Shown: positions 8,468-16,520 of the stretch, piece by piece
Position numbering within the stretch: the first letter of the stretch is position 1
How the letters are laid out: the number at the start of each line of letters is the position of its first letter
Origin: Lachnoclostridium phytofermentans ISDg
GTDB taxonomy: Bacteria; Bacillota; Clostridia; Lachnospirales; Lachnospiraceae
Reading direction: 5' to 3'
DNA length: 64,000 nucleotides
NCBI RefSeq assembly: GCF_000018685.1
Contig: NC_010001.1
Coordinates: 2,744,001-2,808,000 of the forward strand
Translations under genes and position numbers: made by a program
The notes under the pieces: generated by a model
Databases searched by the model: none
Seen by the model: only the letters and a program-made list of their open reading frames with translations
Told to the model about the DNA's origin: nothing

Positions 8468-9613
8468 ATGCTGCGCGAACTTTCACTTGATATAAAAACT
8501 ACACGCTTTACTATTGCTTCCATGACAAAGCAATTTACAGCATTTGCAATTATGATTCTCTATGACAGAAAGATAATAGATATTAATAAATCAGCAAACA
8601 GCTAACTTCCTGAAGATTTACAGATACCAAATGAAATACCAATACATCATTTAATATCCCATACTTCAGGTCTACACAATAATTATTCTTTTGACGATGA
8701 TCTGTTTATTGGTGATGATAGAAAAGTTTACTCACAGATAGAATTTTTTCATAAATATATACTTCGGCAACCAGTAGAGACGCCAGGATCACGATTTAAT
8801 TATAATAATTCTAACTATAATTTACTCGCATGGATTATAGAAAATGTGACTGGTATGAGTTATGAAGAATTCCTCAAAGAAAACATATTCAAACCGTTAT
8901 CAATGAACAATACGGAAGTAGACGATGGCATACGAGTTCTGGTTAATAAGGCAGATAACTATTCCCGTGATTATGATAAGTGGGTAAAAGCCCCTTATTA
9001 TAACGAAAAATTTAGTATTGGCGCAGGAGCCATTATATCTACATGTGAAGATCTTTATAAATGGTTTTGTTGTTTACGCGATAAAAAGCTAATATCTGAA
9101 AAAAAATATGATTGGTACTTTCAGGAGAACTTAAATACTTATTGTTATGGATTACAGCATAGTACTGTGTACGGGACCGATAAATATTGGCATGGCGGTG
9201 ATCATATGGGAATCCAGACTTATATACAGAATTTTTTCGATGAGAACTTATGTATAATTATTTTATCTAACAACGAATCTTTAAATCAATATAAGTTTGG
9301 TGATTCAATTTCAGATATGCTTCATAATATTGATAAAAAAATTCCTGAAAAGCTGGTAGAAATTCCAATAAGTGCTGAGGATAAGATAAAGTATTGTGGT
9401 ACGTATTTAGAAGGAAAGATAAAAGTTGAAGAAATCAATGGTAAACTATATTTCACAAGATTTAAAGGAAATTTGTATATTGAAATATATCATGTTGGGA
9501 ATGGTAGATTTGCACGAAGATATCAAGAACAAATAAATCCTTACGTTTTGGCAGAAGGTGATGATGGTATACCACAATTCTTTGGATATAGGAAAGTGTC
9601 AAGCCAGGAATAA
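8468..9613 (+). pseudogene. Broken beta-lactamase-like serine hydrolase (class C / CubicO type)
   Basis: One continuous frame from 8468 to 9613 matches a class C-type serine hydrolase, apart from a TAA stop at 8603-8605 in the middle. Before the stop is the catalytic S-M-T-K motif followed by QFTAFAIM. After it come HLISHTSGL, the Y-N-N tyrosine motif (FNYNNSNY) and the late H-G-G motif (YWHGGDHMG). The usual 25-35 residues before the SxxK region are missing, because the frame starts against the small membrane gene. The next internal ATG (8846) lacks a ribosome site and would omit the active serine, so I call this a pseudogene. The stop is one base away from Tyr codons. Confidence 0.85.
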
Positions 9614-9650
9614 TCCTATAAACTTATTATAATTACTAGTATGTGTAAAT

Positions 9651-9686
9651 AGGAAGTTGCCAACTTTAATTTGACAGCTTCCTTTT
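9651..9686 (+). terminator. Terminator-like hairpin
   Basis: AGGAAGTTGCCAA pairs with TTGACAGCTTCCT with one wobble pair and one mismatch, followed by TTTT. It lies about 40 bp after the serine-hydrolase pseudogene. Confidence 0.7.
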
Positions 9687-9820
9687 CAGATACACTTACT
9701 CAAATAATTTTGATAATCATTTTTCATCTAAAATGAATTTTTCTCGAAGCAAAGTTTCAAACTTTCTCATATATAAAAGTCAACTTTGTATCACTGAACA
9801 TAACTCTTCATTCCTTTTAT

Positions 9821-10471
9821 TTATTCCGCCAAAAGATAATACTTAAATTTATAGTGATATAAAAAGCACACTAAGAGAGATATTGCAGTACAAATAACAT
9901 AGACCAGGTCACTAAAAGGATTTGCTTTACTCATCTTAGCATTTACAATAAACCCTCCAATTAAAAGTACTGCTAATACATACGTTTCGAATTCTTTAAA
10001 ATACGGTATTGATATTAAAAGGAGAAAAAGTGCATACAAAACAATTGGATAAACTAAAATAAATAATACACCAAATTTAAAAGTGCTCATTGAAAGTTTA
10101 ATCGATAAATAAGACATATTTCTCGTATTAAATTTTATCTCTAGTTCCTGCGTAATCCACATAATTGTAAATGATGTAAATAACCAGAATGTATTACTAA
10201 TAACTTTACCGAGAAATATTTCTAAAAAGGTAACATTTCTGATTAATGTCAGCCTTTTCAATGGCGATAAATCATCAATAACAAAATTAAAAACGCAACT
10301 TACTGCAACAAATATAAACTGAAATAAAATAATTATAGAAAAAAAAGGTACTAAATTACGTGCCGAGCGAGGTAAGATAACTAATACTATATCAGCTATA
10401 ATACTTAAACATAAAAATAGACGAATATGATACCACCTTTTTATTGAATCCCATTTCAATACCTTAAACAT
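9821..10471 (-). CDS. ABC exporter membrane subunit
   Basis: This 216-aa hydrophobic protein has about six predicted membrane helices. Its ATG lies inside the end of the ATPase gene (8-nt overlap, ATGTTTAA), which implies translational coupling. A GGAGGTGATAACTC ribosome site precedes it. It should form the channel of a small ABC-2-type transporter with the upstream ATPase. The substrate is unknown; YtrA-linked exporters of this layout often respond to cell-wall stress or peptide antibiotics. Confidence 0.75.
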   Translation of the reverse strand: MFKVLKWDSIKRWYHIRLFLCLSIIADIVLVILPRSARNLVPFFSIIILFQFIFVAVSCVFNFVIDDLSPLKRLTLIRNVTFLEIFLGKVISNTFWLFTSFTIMWITQELEIKFNTRNMSYLSIKLSMSTFKFGVLFILVYPIVLYALFLLLISIPYFKEFETYVLAVLLIGGFIVNAKMSKANPFSDLVYVICTAISLLVCFLYHYKFKYYLLAE

Positions 10472-11159
10472 GAGTTATCACCTCCAAATAGTATTCTTCT
10501 ATTGATTTTTTGTGGATACTACGAATTTCATCACAGTTACGGAGAATGGCTTTATCTTTCATTAAAATGATGATTTCATCAAATAGGAATTCTAATTCTT
10601 TCAATAAATGCGTTGCAATAATGATTGTTGCATCCTCTGGTTTGTTTTCTAGTATTATTTTCTTTAAATCATATTTTATTTGAGGATCAATCCCAGCAAA
10701 AGGTTCATCCATTAGATACAATTTTCCCTTTCTTGATAGTGTTAATAATAAACATAATCGCTCTTGGTTTCCTTTTGATAATTTTTGTATCTTTTGTTTT
10801 TGATCAAGCTTTAGTTGCTCACATAATCTCAAGGCACATTTACGATCAAAGTCATCGAAAAAATCAGTGAAGTAGTCTATTGCCATCGAGACAGTAAAGA
10901 ATGGAAATAATTGTTTTGGGTCAACTAAAGCGATACTCTCTTTTTCTTTTTTATTTGTCTCTCTCCCATTATAAAAAACTCTCCCACGACTTTGTTTTCG
11001 ATAACCACCTATAATGTCAAGTAAAGTTGTTTTTCCTAATCCATTATTTCCAATTAAACCAATGATACGACCAGGTTCAATCGTAAAGCTAATATCCTTA
11101 AATACTACATTCCTACCATATTTTTTCATCAAATTATCGACTCGGATTACATCATTCAT
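10464..11159 (-). CDS. ABC transporter ATP-binding protein
   Basis: This 231-aa ATPase has Walker A GNNGLGKT at 37-44, a degenerate signature LSKGN at 127-131 (instead of LSGGQ) and Walker B LYLMDE at 147-152 followed by PFAGID. It powers the membrane subunit encoded directly downstream. Its start overlaps the stop of the GntR regulator by 8 nt (ATGAATGA). The three genes form one tight operon: regulator, ATPase, permease. Confidence 0.9.
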   Translation of the reverse strand: MNDVIRVDNLMKKYGRNVVFKDISFTIEPGRIIGLIGNNGLGKTTLLDIIGGYRKQSRGRVFYNGRETNKKEKESIALVDPKQLFPFFTVSMAIDYFTDFFDDFDRKCALRLCEQLKLDQKQKIQKLSKGNQERLCLLLTLSRKGKLYLMDEPFAGIDPQIKYDLKKIILENKPEDATIIIATHLLKELEFLFDEIIILMKDKAILRNCDEIRSIHKKSIEEYYLEVITHV

Positions 11160-11505
11160 TCTTAATCACCCCTTTTATTAATTCAAATATATCATTATCT
11201 CTCAGCCCTAAATTCTTCATATTGTTTACGTATTCTTTCGTCTTTTCTATCACCATTTGTTGTTCCAGGTGCAAATGGCATCCTGGTTTTACAAAACTAC
11301 CTACCCCTTTTTTTGAATATATTACACCCTCTAATTCTAATTGCGCTAATGCTCTCTGAATTGTTAACGCCGTTACTTCATAAATTACCGATAACTCCCG
11401 AACTGAAGGTAATTTATCATCATTGTTATATTCACCATTTAGAATTTTCTCCTTTAATTGCATACTTATCTGTAGATAAATCGGCATATCTGAACGAAAA
11501 CCCAT
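11152..11505 (-). CDS. GntR-family regulator, YtrA type
   Basis: This 117-aa protein consists of a winged helix (IYLQISMQLKEKILNGEY, then KLPSVRELS and TALTIQRALAQLE) plus a short helical tail, the hallmark of the YtrA subfamily. It probably represses its own operon with the two ABC genes downstream. The start at 11505 is chosen because GAGGAG lies 7 nt upstream. The frame could extend to 11541 but without a ribosome site. Confidence 0.88.
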   Translation of the reverse strand: MGFRSDMPIYLQISMQLKEKILNGEYNNDDKLPSVRELSVIYEVTALTIQRALAQLELEGVIYSKKGVGSFVKPGCHLHLEQQMVIEKTKEYVNNMKNLGLRDNDIFELIKGVIKNE

Positions 11506-11715
11506 TCCTAATCTCCTCATCTTCCAAAGTTTAATTTCCAATAAATACGTTACTCTATGACTTGTTCTCTTATTCCTCCTCCATATTTTCTCCCCGTATC
11601 ACTGTGTTACTTATGTATATATGTATGCGGCTATTATTTTTTCTATGACATAAAAAGTAAATGAACTTTCTTTGTCAGCAATATAAAAGAATACTTCGTG
11701 AGCTTTCCTTTCTAT

Positions 11716-11740
11716 TAACAAAAAACAACAGCTTCCTCTT
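11716..11740. repeat. Second copy of the 8.1-kb terminator arm
   Basis: The stretch around AACAAAAAACAACAGCTTCC is nearly identical to 8094-8117, including the preceding TCTA. Here the partner arm AGCTGTTG is absent, so the hairpin cannot form. It looks like a duplicated or left-over terminator fragment. Confidence 0.6.
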
Positions 11741-11790
11741 AAGTCCACCGTATCATAGGGACGATTTAGTGTAAGCAAAATGGATACGAA

Positions 11791-11839
11791 AAAGGGTGTT
11801 ACAGAACTAACATAGGTTAGTTCCGTAACACCCCTTTTC
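11791..11839. terminator. Bidirectional terminator after the CPBP gene
   Basis: AAAGGGTGTTACAGAACTAAC pairs almost perfectly with GTTAGTTCCGTAACACCCCTTT across a short loop, with A/T runs on both sides. It lies about 60 bp past the CPBP protease stop. Confidence 0.85.
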
Positions 11840-11897
11840 TTCGTTATAATTGAGATTAGCTTTTGCTGACTAAAACCACTATATAACAAACAAATTC

Positions 11898-12701
11898 TTA
11901 TGCTATTCGCCTCTTCTTTCTGTCGTATATTACAACGGTCACAATTGAAACAAGAACAATCACAGTATTTGCGGCAATGGTTCCCGCCCAAGTCATAGGC
12001 AGGATGCCAAAGACAGGGGATGCCGCATTGAAAATGGTGTGGAATAATACGCACATAAACACACGACCTTTTCCTGATATTTTGTAAATTGCCCCGTTGA
12101 AAAACCGAAACGCAATGAGTTGAACTGCAAACATCCAAAAGCTAATGTATCCATCGTAGTGCCCCGTCCCCGGAATGAAGAAGAGAGGGAGATGCCATAA
12201 AAGCCAAATTACTCCGACAGAAACAGAAGATAAAACAAAGCCATATTTTTTGTCTAGCTCAGGCTGTAAAATGTACATCCAGCCAGCTTCCTCCAAGCCG
12301 CCGATAATAAGATTACCAGGCAGGGAAAGGAAAAACATATAAAATGGAAGCACCATTTCCGTGCGGCCTGAAACTGCAAGATGTATCAAAAAATACAGTG
12401 CAAGCCCTGCAACAACGAACAAATAAAGAGATATGTTATTTTTGACGTAGAAAACTGTTTTCAGCCATTCCTTAAAATCTGCTATTTTGTTATTTTTCTT
12501 CAGAACGATATATGAAGCAATAGCGGGTGACAAAATATAGATTGCAAAAGGAATATTCATCCCTAAGTTCTGTAATGATTCTTGAACCGTAGAGTTAACC
12601 GAAAATCCGAATTGCCCTAGAGCTATCAAAGAACCTGACGCAAGATAGGCTATGCAAAATGTCAGCATCGTAAAGTGTACTATGATTTTTTTGTCTGTCA
12701 C
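11898..12701 (-). CDS. CPBP-family intramembrane metalloprotease
   Basis: This 267-aa protein has about seven membrane segments and the CAAX-protease/bacteriocin-processing signature: motif 1 with E137-E138, motif 2 with H170 in WH-LP and motif 3 with H221 and N225. Family members cleave membrane peptides or confer bacteriocin immunity. Motif 1 is unusual: the family pattern EExxxR here reads EEAGWM, so the conserved Arg is Met142. The glutamates and histidines remain. It has its own terminator and no obvious partner gene. Confidence 0.82.
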   Translation of the reverse strand: MTDKKIIVHFTMLTFCIAYLASGSLIALGQFGFSVNSTVQESLQNLGMNIPFAIYILSPAIASYIVLKKNNKIADFKEWLKTVFYVKNNISLYLFVVAGLALYFLIHLAVSGRTEMVLPFYMFFLSLPGNLIIGGLEEAGWMYILQPELDKKYGFVLSSVSVGVIWLLWHLPLFFIPGTGHYDGYISFWMFAVQLIAFRFFNGAIYKISGKGRVFMCVLFHTIFNAASPVFGILPMTWAGTIAANTVIVLVSIVTVVIYDRKKRRIA

Positions 12702-12773
12702 GATTTCTTCACCTCACTTTTGAAGTATACATTAAATATTAATAAATGGACGCTTTGACTTTCATCGAATAAA

Positions 12774-14021
12774 TTAAAGTTTATCCAAATGAATTGCTCC
12801 ATATTCCCTGATATTCATAGGATATATATTTTTCTGATCAATGAACTTAGACATATAATCTATATAATTAGCAGTTTCTACTTTTGGAATAATGCTCATA
12901 ATAACACCTGAAAATCCTCCACCATGAATACGGCAACTGCCATCTCCTATTTTCTTTATGAAAATTTCTGTTAAAGCAAGTGCTAAATTAATCTTTTGGT
13001 CTTTATTATCTGTTGCAACATAGCAGTTTTGCAGCCACTTCCAGGAAGAGTTTCCGGATTCTTCAATAATCTTTAGGAGGTGCTTCTCATTATGATCTGC
13101 TACTGCTTGTATCGCTTCCTCTACTCTTCGATTCTCTTCATAAAAATGCATAGAACGAAGTAATGCTCTGTCATTTTCAAGACTTTCTTCCAGCTCTTTA
13201 AAATGCTCCAAAAAGGTAGGTAAGTTACTATCACAAAGCAAGGTCCCACCTAGCTTGTTAGCGACTGCTTTCATTTCCATAGGAATATCAGAATATTCCT
13301 GACTTAAATCTGCATGACCTTTACCTGTATTTACAATGATTAAGTCATATCCAATCTTTGAAAATGAAAAGTCCACTTTTTCATACTTCACATCATTCGA
13401 AAAATCTAAGGAAATCGTTCCGCCAACCGCACATGCCATCTGATCCATTAATCCAGATGCTTTGCTCCAATACTTATTTTCTGCATATTGACCAATCTTT
13501 GCGTAATCAATATAGCTCATTTTGCTGTCATTAAAAAAGTAGTTAATAATAGAACAAATCAACATCTCAAAAGAAGCAGATGAACTTACTCCAGCGGCAC
13601 TAATTACACTGGTTGATATGTATGCGTTAAAACCAGCAGCCTTAAAACCTGAATTTGTTGTAGCTTTCATCATACCTGCAATCAAGGAAAGTGAACCTTG
13701 ATTGATAGGAACTTCATCTATCTTTGATAAATCCAATCGAATCTCATTCTCATAACCTTCACTGAAAATTGAGATGATATTTGAATTATTCGGATACGCG
13801 GCACCAATAGTATCCAATGTAATACTTGCAGCTAAAATTTTCCCACCATTATGATCTGTATGATTACCAACGATTTCTGTTCTTCCTGGTGCAGAGAAAA
13901 ATTCCATCTGCTCGGAATTAAAATGTTCCATAAACTGTTGTGATAAAGCTTCGTAACGCTTTATGCTAGTCTCACATTCTCCATAGACTTTATTCAGTAT
14001 TTCTATACTAGGATGTATCAT
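12774..14021 (-). CDS. galK: Galactokinase
   Basis: This 415-aa GHMP kinase should phosphorylate galactose to galactose-1-phosphate in the Leloir pathway. The galactokinase signature is GRTEIVGNHTDHNGG (46-60), the ATP loop is AAGVSSSAS (142-150) and the catalytic Asp193 lies in LMDQ. It is slightly longer than typical GalK (380-390 aa). The ATG at 14021 follows AAAGGAG, which directly abuts the stop of the small membrane gene upstream, so the two are co-transcribed. No galT or galE is adjacent. A related GHMP sugar kinase with another substrate is a lesser possibility. Confidence 0.88.
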   Translation of the reverse strand: MIHPSIEILNKVYGECETSIKRYEALSQQFMEHFNSEQMEFFSAPGRTEIVGNHTDHNGGKILAASITLDTIGAAYPNNSNIISIFSEGYENEIRLDLSKIDEVPINQGSLSLIAGMMKATTNSGFKAAGFNAYISTSVISAAGVSSSASFEMLICSIINYFFNDSKMSYIDYAKIGQYAENKYWSKASGLMDQMACAVGGTISLDFSNDVKYEKVDFSFSKIGYDLIIVNTGKGHADLSQEYSDIPMEMKAVANKLGGTLLCDSNLPTFLEHFKELEESLENDRALLRSMHFYEENRRVEEAIQAVADHNEKHLLKIIEESGNSSWKWLQNCYVATDNKDQKINLALALTEIFIKKIGDGSCRIHGGGFSGVIMSIIPKVETANYIDYMSKFIDQKNIYPMNIREYGAIHLDKL

Positions 14022-14040
14022 ATTCAAAATCTCCTTTACT

Positions 14041-14286
14041 TTACTTTTTATCTTTTTTAATTTTATAACGGATAAATAGAAATACAATCAATTCAATAAG
14101 TATAATCGAACCTGCTATTACTGAATTAATAATAATTTGAGTGTACCATGGTGTTGAATATAAAGCATATAGCTCTTGATTATTTCGGTAATCTATCCAT
14201 ATCCAAATAATTTTTCCTAGATATACGCCAATACACGAACATATTGTTATTTCCATAAATCTTTTTAATTTGAGTAACACACGCAT
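14041..14286 (-). CDS. Small membrane protein ahead of galactokinase
   Basis: This 81-aa protein has two hydrophobic segments (about 10-28 and 47-70) and a very basic tail (RYKIKKDKK). The start at 14286 follows AAAGGTGGCG. It ends 19 nt before the galactokinase start, so it is the first gene of that operon. I do not recognise it; a role in sugar uptake or as a membrane anchor is only a guess from context. Confidence 0.6.
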   Translation of the reverse strand: MRVLLKLKRFMEITICSCIGVYLGKIIWIWIDYRNNQELYALYSTPWYTQIIINSVIAGSIILIELIVFLFIRYKIKKDKK

Positions 14287-14530
14287 CGCCACCTTTCAAG
14301 TTTAAATTGTCGCTCATACTGATTTTATAAAATTAACGTCGTAGTAATTTAATTTTATCTTACCTTATTTTGCGCCAATATGCTACTTTATTTCAAGGTC
14401 TGCGTACAGATAACCATTTGCAAAAATAGAGTATGTAATACAGATTCTCTGTTATCAAGTTTCTTATGATTACCCTGAATTCATTATAATAATTTTTAAT
14501 AAAAAATCCTTAAAGAAAATACGATAAAAG

Positions 14531-14594
14531 AGTAATATATTGAGATTCATCTAGGAATATGCTATTATATTTTGCGTAATCAGTAATATATTGA
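14531..14594. repeat. Direct repeat pair AGTAATATATTGA
   Basis: Identical 13-mers lie at 14531-14543 and 14582-14594, 51 bp apart, close to five helical turns. The first overlaps the -35 box and the second lies just after the predicted transcription start. The layout suits binding by the AraC-type protein encoded downstream. Confidence 0.65.
14540..14568 (+). promoter_or_regulatory. Predicted promoter of the AraC gene
   Basis: TTGAGA (14540-14545), a 17-bp spacer and TATTAT (14563-14568) preceded by the extended TGN element form a strong promoter. Transcription would start near 14575, about 48 bp before the start codon. Confidence 0.7.
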
Positions 14595-14622
14595 TTGTTA
14601 GAAATGACAAAGGAGGTTACTT

Positions 14623-15510
14623 ATGCAGATTATTACGAATAAATTTCACAAAGAAATGAAAGAACATGGTAATGATCAGTTTCCTTTTCTGATTAGTTAT
14701 GAACGATTATCAAAGTATGAATCAGGTTCCTTTTTGTGGCATTGGCATCCTGAAATCGAGCTCACATTAATTGTAAAAGGTGATATGATTTATACAGTGA
14801 ATGATCATCCTCTTCATCTTCATGAGGGTGAAGCTTTGTTTGGTAATGTGAGTTCCTTTCACACAGGTACGAAATTTGAGAATAAAGATTGCGAGTATAT
14901 CTCCATCACGTTTGATCCAAAACTAATCTATGGATATGAAAACAGCATTACTTATCGTAAGTACGTGGAACCTATCACTCAGAACTTCTCTTTATCAGCA
15001 ATTCAGTTAGATTATTCAGAAGAATGGCATAACAATATTATTGAGATTATAAAGGAAATTATTGCAATTGGGCAGAACAAAGAAGCCTCTTATGAATTAG
15101 ATATCCTAATGAGACTTCAGCAACTTTGGAAAATTTTATATTTACATAACAACTCAGCTCCTGCAATGACACCTTATGATAAGCGGAATTATGACAGAAT
15201 TCGCAGTATATTATCTTATGTAGATAATAATTATGCTATGAAATTAACTCTGGAAGAAATTGCGGAACATATTCATCTATGTAAAAGTGAGTGTTGTAGA
15301 CTTTTTAAACGTTACATGAAAGTTTCTCTATTTGAATTTATCTTACAATACAGGATTGAGAAAAGCTTAAATTATCTAGCTGATTCTCAGTATTCTATTA
15401 TAGAGATAGCGAACTTTGTTGGATTTAATGATTCTAACTATTACTCTAAAGTATTTACTAAGATAAAAGGCTGCTCTCCAACGAAATATAGAAAGAAGAA
15501 TTTATCTTAA
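14623..15510 (+). CDS. AraC-family regulator with cupin sensor domain
   Basis: This 295-aa protein has an N-terminal cupin barrel (about 25-110, with HWHPEIELTLI and a later F-H in SSFHTG) that probably binds a sugar. The C-terminal double helix-turn-helix spans about 195-292 (LEEIAEHIHLCKSECCRLF and IIEIANFVGFNDSNYYSKVF). It diverges from the small membrane protein/galactokinase operon and is the likely controller of that operon and itself, using the repeats at 14531-14594. The ribosome site AAAGGAGGTTACTT is very strong. Confidence 0.88.
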   Translation: MQIITNKFHKEMKEHGNDQFPFLISYERLSKYESGSFLWHWHPEIELTLIVKGDMIYTVNDHPLHLHEGEALFGNVSSFHTGTKFENKDCEYISITFDPKLIYGYENSITYRKYVEPITQNFSLSAIQLDYSEEWHNNIIEIIKEIIAIGQNKEASYELDILMRLQQLWKILYLHNNSAPAMTPYDKRNYDRIRSILSYVDNNYAMKLTLEEIAEHIHLCKSECCRLFKRYMKVSLFEFILQYRIEKSLNYLADSQYSIIEIANFVGFNDSNYYSKVFTKIKGCSPTKYRKKNLS

Positions 15511-15524
15511 GTAATCATTTCAGT

Positions 15525-15556
15525 AGAAGTGTGAAATGCTTTTATTTCACACTTCT
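15525..15556. terminator. Bidirectional terminator between convergent genes
   Basis: AGAAGTGTGAAAT pairs perfectly with ATTTCACACTTCT across a short loop. It lies between the AraC gene and the convergent repeat protein, and its last base touches the latter's stop codon. Confidence 0.85.
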
Positions 15557-16221
15557 TATTCATTCCATACCGCCTTCAAAACATGCTCTCCTGTCATCCA
15601 GACAGTAGAATCCGATGTTATTATAGCTCCACTATATTCCCAACCTGTAAAGGTTGAGGCTTTTTTGACTGGCGTCGGTAATTCACCATATGTTTCATTA
15701 AACACTACTTCCTTTGGTTCCAGTACCTCACTACCTTCTGTAGTTGTACCGCCATTCAAATCAAACTTTACTAGGATCTTTGCGGGTACCCAATGTGCAT
15801 AAAGAATTAAGTCGCCACCAACCTTATTCACAGAAAAATTCCATATAAGATTGGGTTCTTCCTCTTGATACCAGTACTCAAATTTATAACCTGGTTTGAT
15901 TGGAATCTCAGGCTCTGCTACCAATTCACCATAACGAAGTTTCTGTGACGCTACTTCACTTCCACCAAATGTATGAAATCTAACCCTATATCCACCATTC
16001 ATAGCAAAGTAAATAACCATAACAACAATTGCTATGATAAATGTTGCGATCAGACCATCTAATAGACGGATTGGTACATCCTTACTACCATAGATTCCTC
16101 TTCCAAACCATTTTTTACGTTCCTCTTCTAGCATAACTGCCTCTGAAATTTTATTTTCCTCATAATGATTTTCCACATGATGATTGTCTTCCTGATGATT
16201 GTCTTCCTGATGTTTATCCAT
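15556..16221 (-). CDS. Membrane-anchored protein with two InlB/Flg_new-type repeats
   Basis: This 221-aa protein has three parts. The N-terminus (1-24) is rich in His, Glu and Asn, built from a repeated HQEDN unit, and lies in the cytoplasm. One membrane helix spans about 53-74. The outside part carries two beta-grasp repeats of the Listeria-Bacteroides (InlB B-repeat/Flg_new) family, each ending in the YWYQ-like and GW or YAHWV / KAVWNE patterns. Such repeats occur in surface proteins for adhesion or matrix contacts. There is no signal peptidase site, so it stays anchored. The context, next to the sugar transporter, does not explain its job. Confidence 0.75.
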   Translation of the reverse strand: MDKHQEDNHQEDNHHVENHYEENKISEAVMLEEERKKWFGRGIYGSKDVPIRLLDGLIATFIIAIVVMVIYFAMNGGYRVRFHTFGGSEVASQKLRYGELVAEPEIPIKPGYKFEYWYQEEEPNLIWNFSVNKVGGDLILYAHWVPAKILVKFDLNGGTTTEGSEVLEPKEVVFNETYGELPTPVKKASTFTGWEYSGAIITSDSTVWMTGEHVLKAVWNE

Positions 16222-16249
16222 GTTCTGATTTTCTCCCTTTTAAAATGGC

Positions 16250-16286
16250 GCAACAGGATGCTCATCTAAGATAAGTATCCTGTTGC
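16250..16286 (-). terminator. Terminator-like hairpin after the mgl operon
   Basis: GCAACAGGAT pairs with ATCCTGTTGC (10 bp) around a 17-nt loop. The T run on the minus strand is short and interrupted. It may end the mglBAC transcript or be a leader structure of the repeat protein. The rest of the spacer 16287-16520 shows nothing else. Confidence 0.5.
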
Positions 16287-16520
16287 AAGGTGAAAGAGGT
16301 TGTTACCAGTATCTTGATAATATCGTAGTTTCATAAAATCTTTCTATAGTAGAATGATTTTATTGATTTTATAACTATATCAATTTTAGTGCTATATTAT
16401 TTTATGATATTATCATATTTATCGTTTTAATTACTTTTTCATTTTTATCATCTGCTACCTAACTATATCTAATATATTACTTCTACTACCAAGAAATCTA
16501 TCAACCATTCCTTTTCTAAC

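Larger units (their letters stand above)
14287..14622. other. Divergent promoter region of the galactokinase operon and AraC gene
   Basis: These 336 bp separate the two divergent transcripts. On the plus side I see a good promoter (14540-14568) and a pair of 13-bp direct repeats. For the minus-strand operon I find no clear box pair. Confidence 0.55.

Noticed and set aside
11611..12138. Open minus-strand frame of 175 codons
   Set aside because: It overlaps the CPBP protease in another frame and runs through its terminator; composition and lack of a ribosome site mark it as a shadow.
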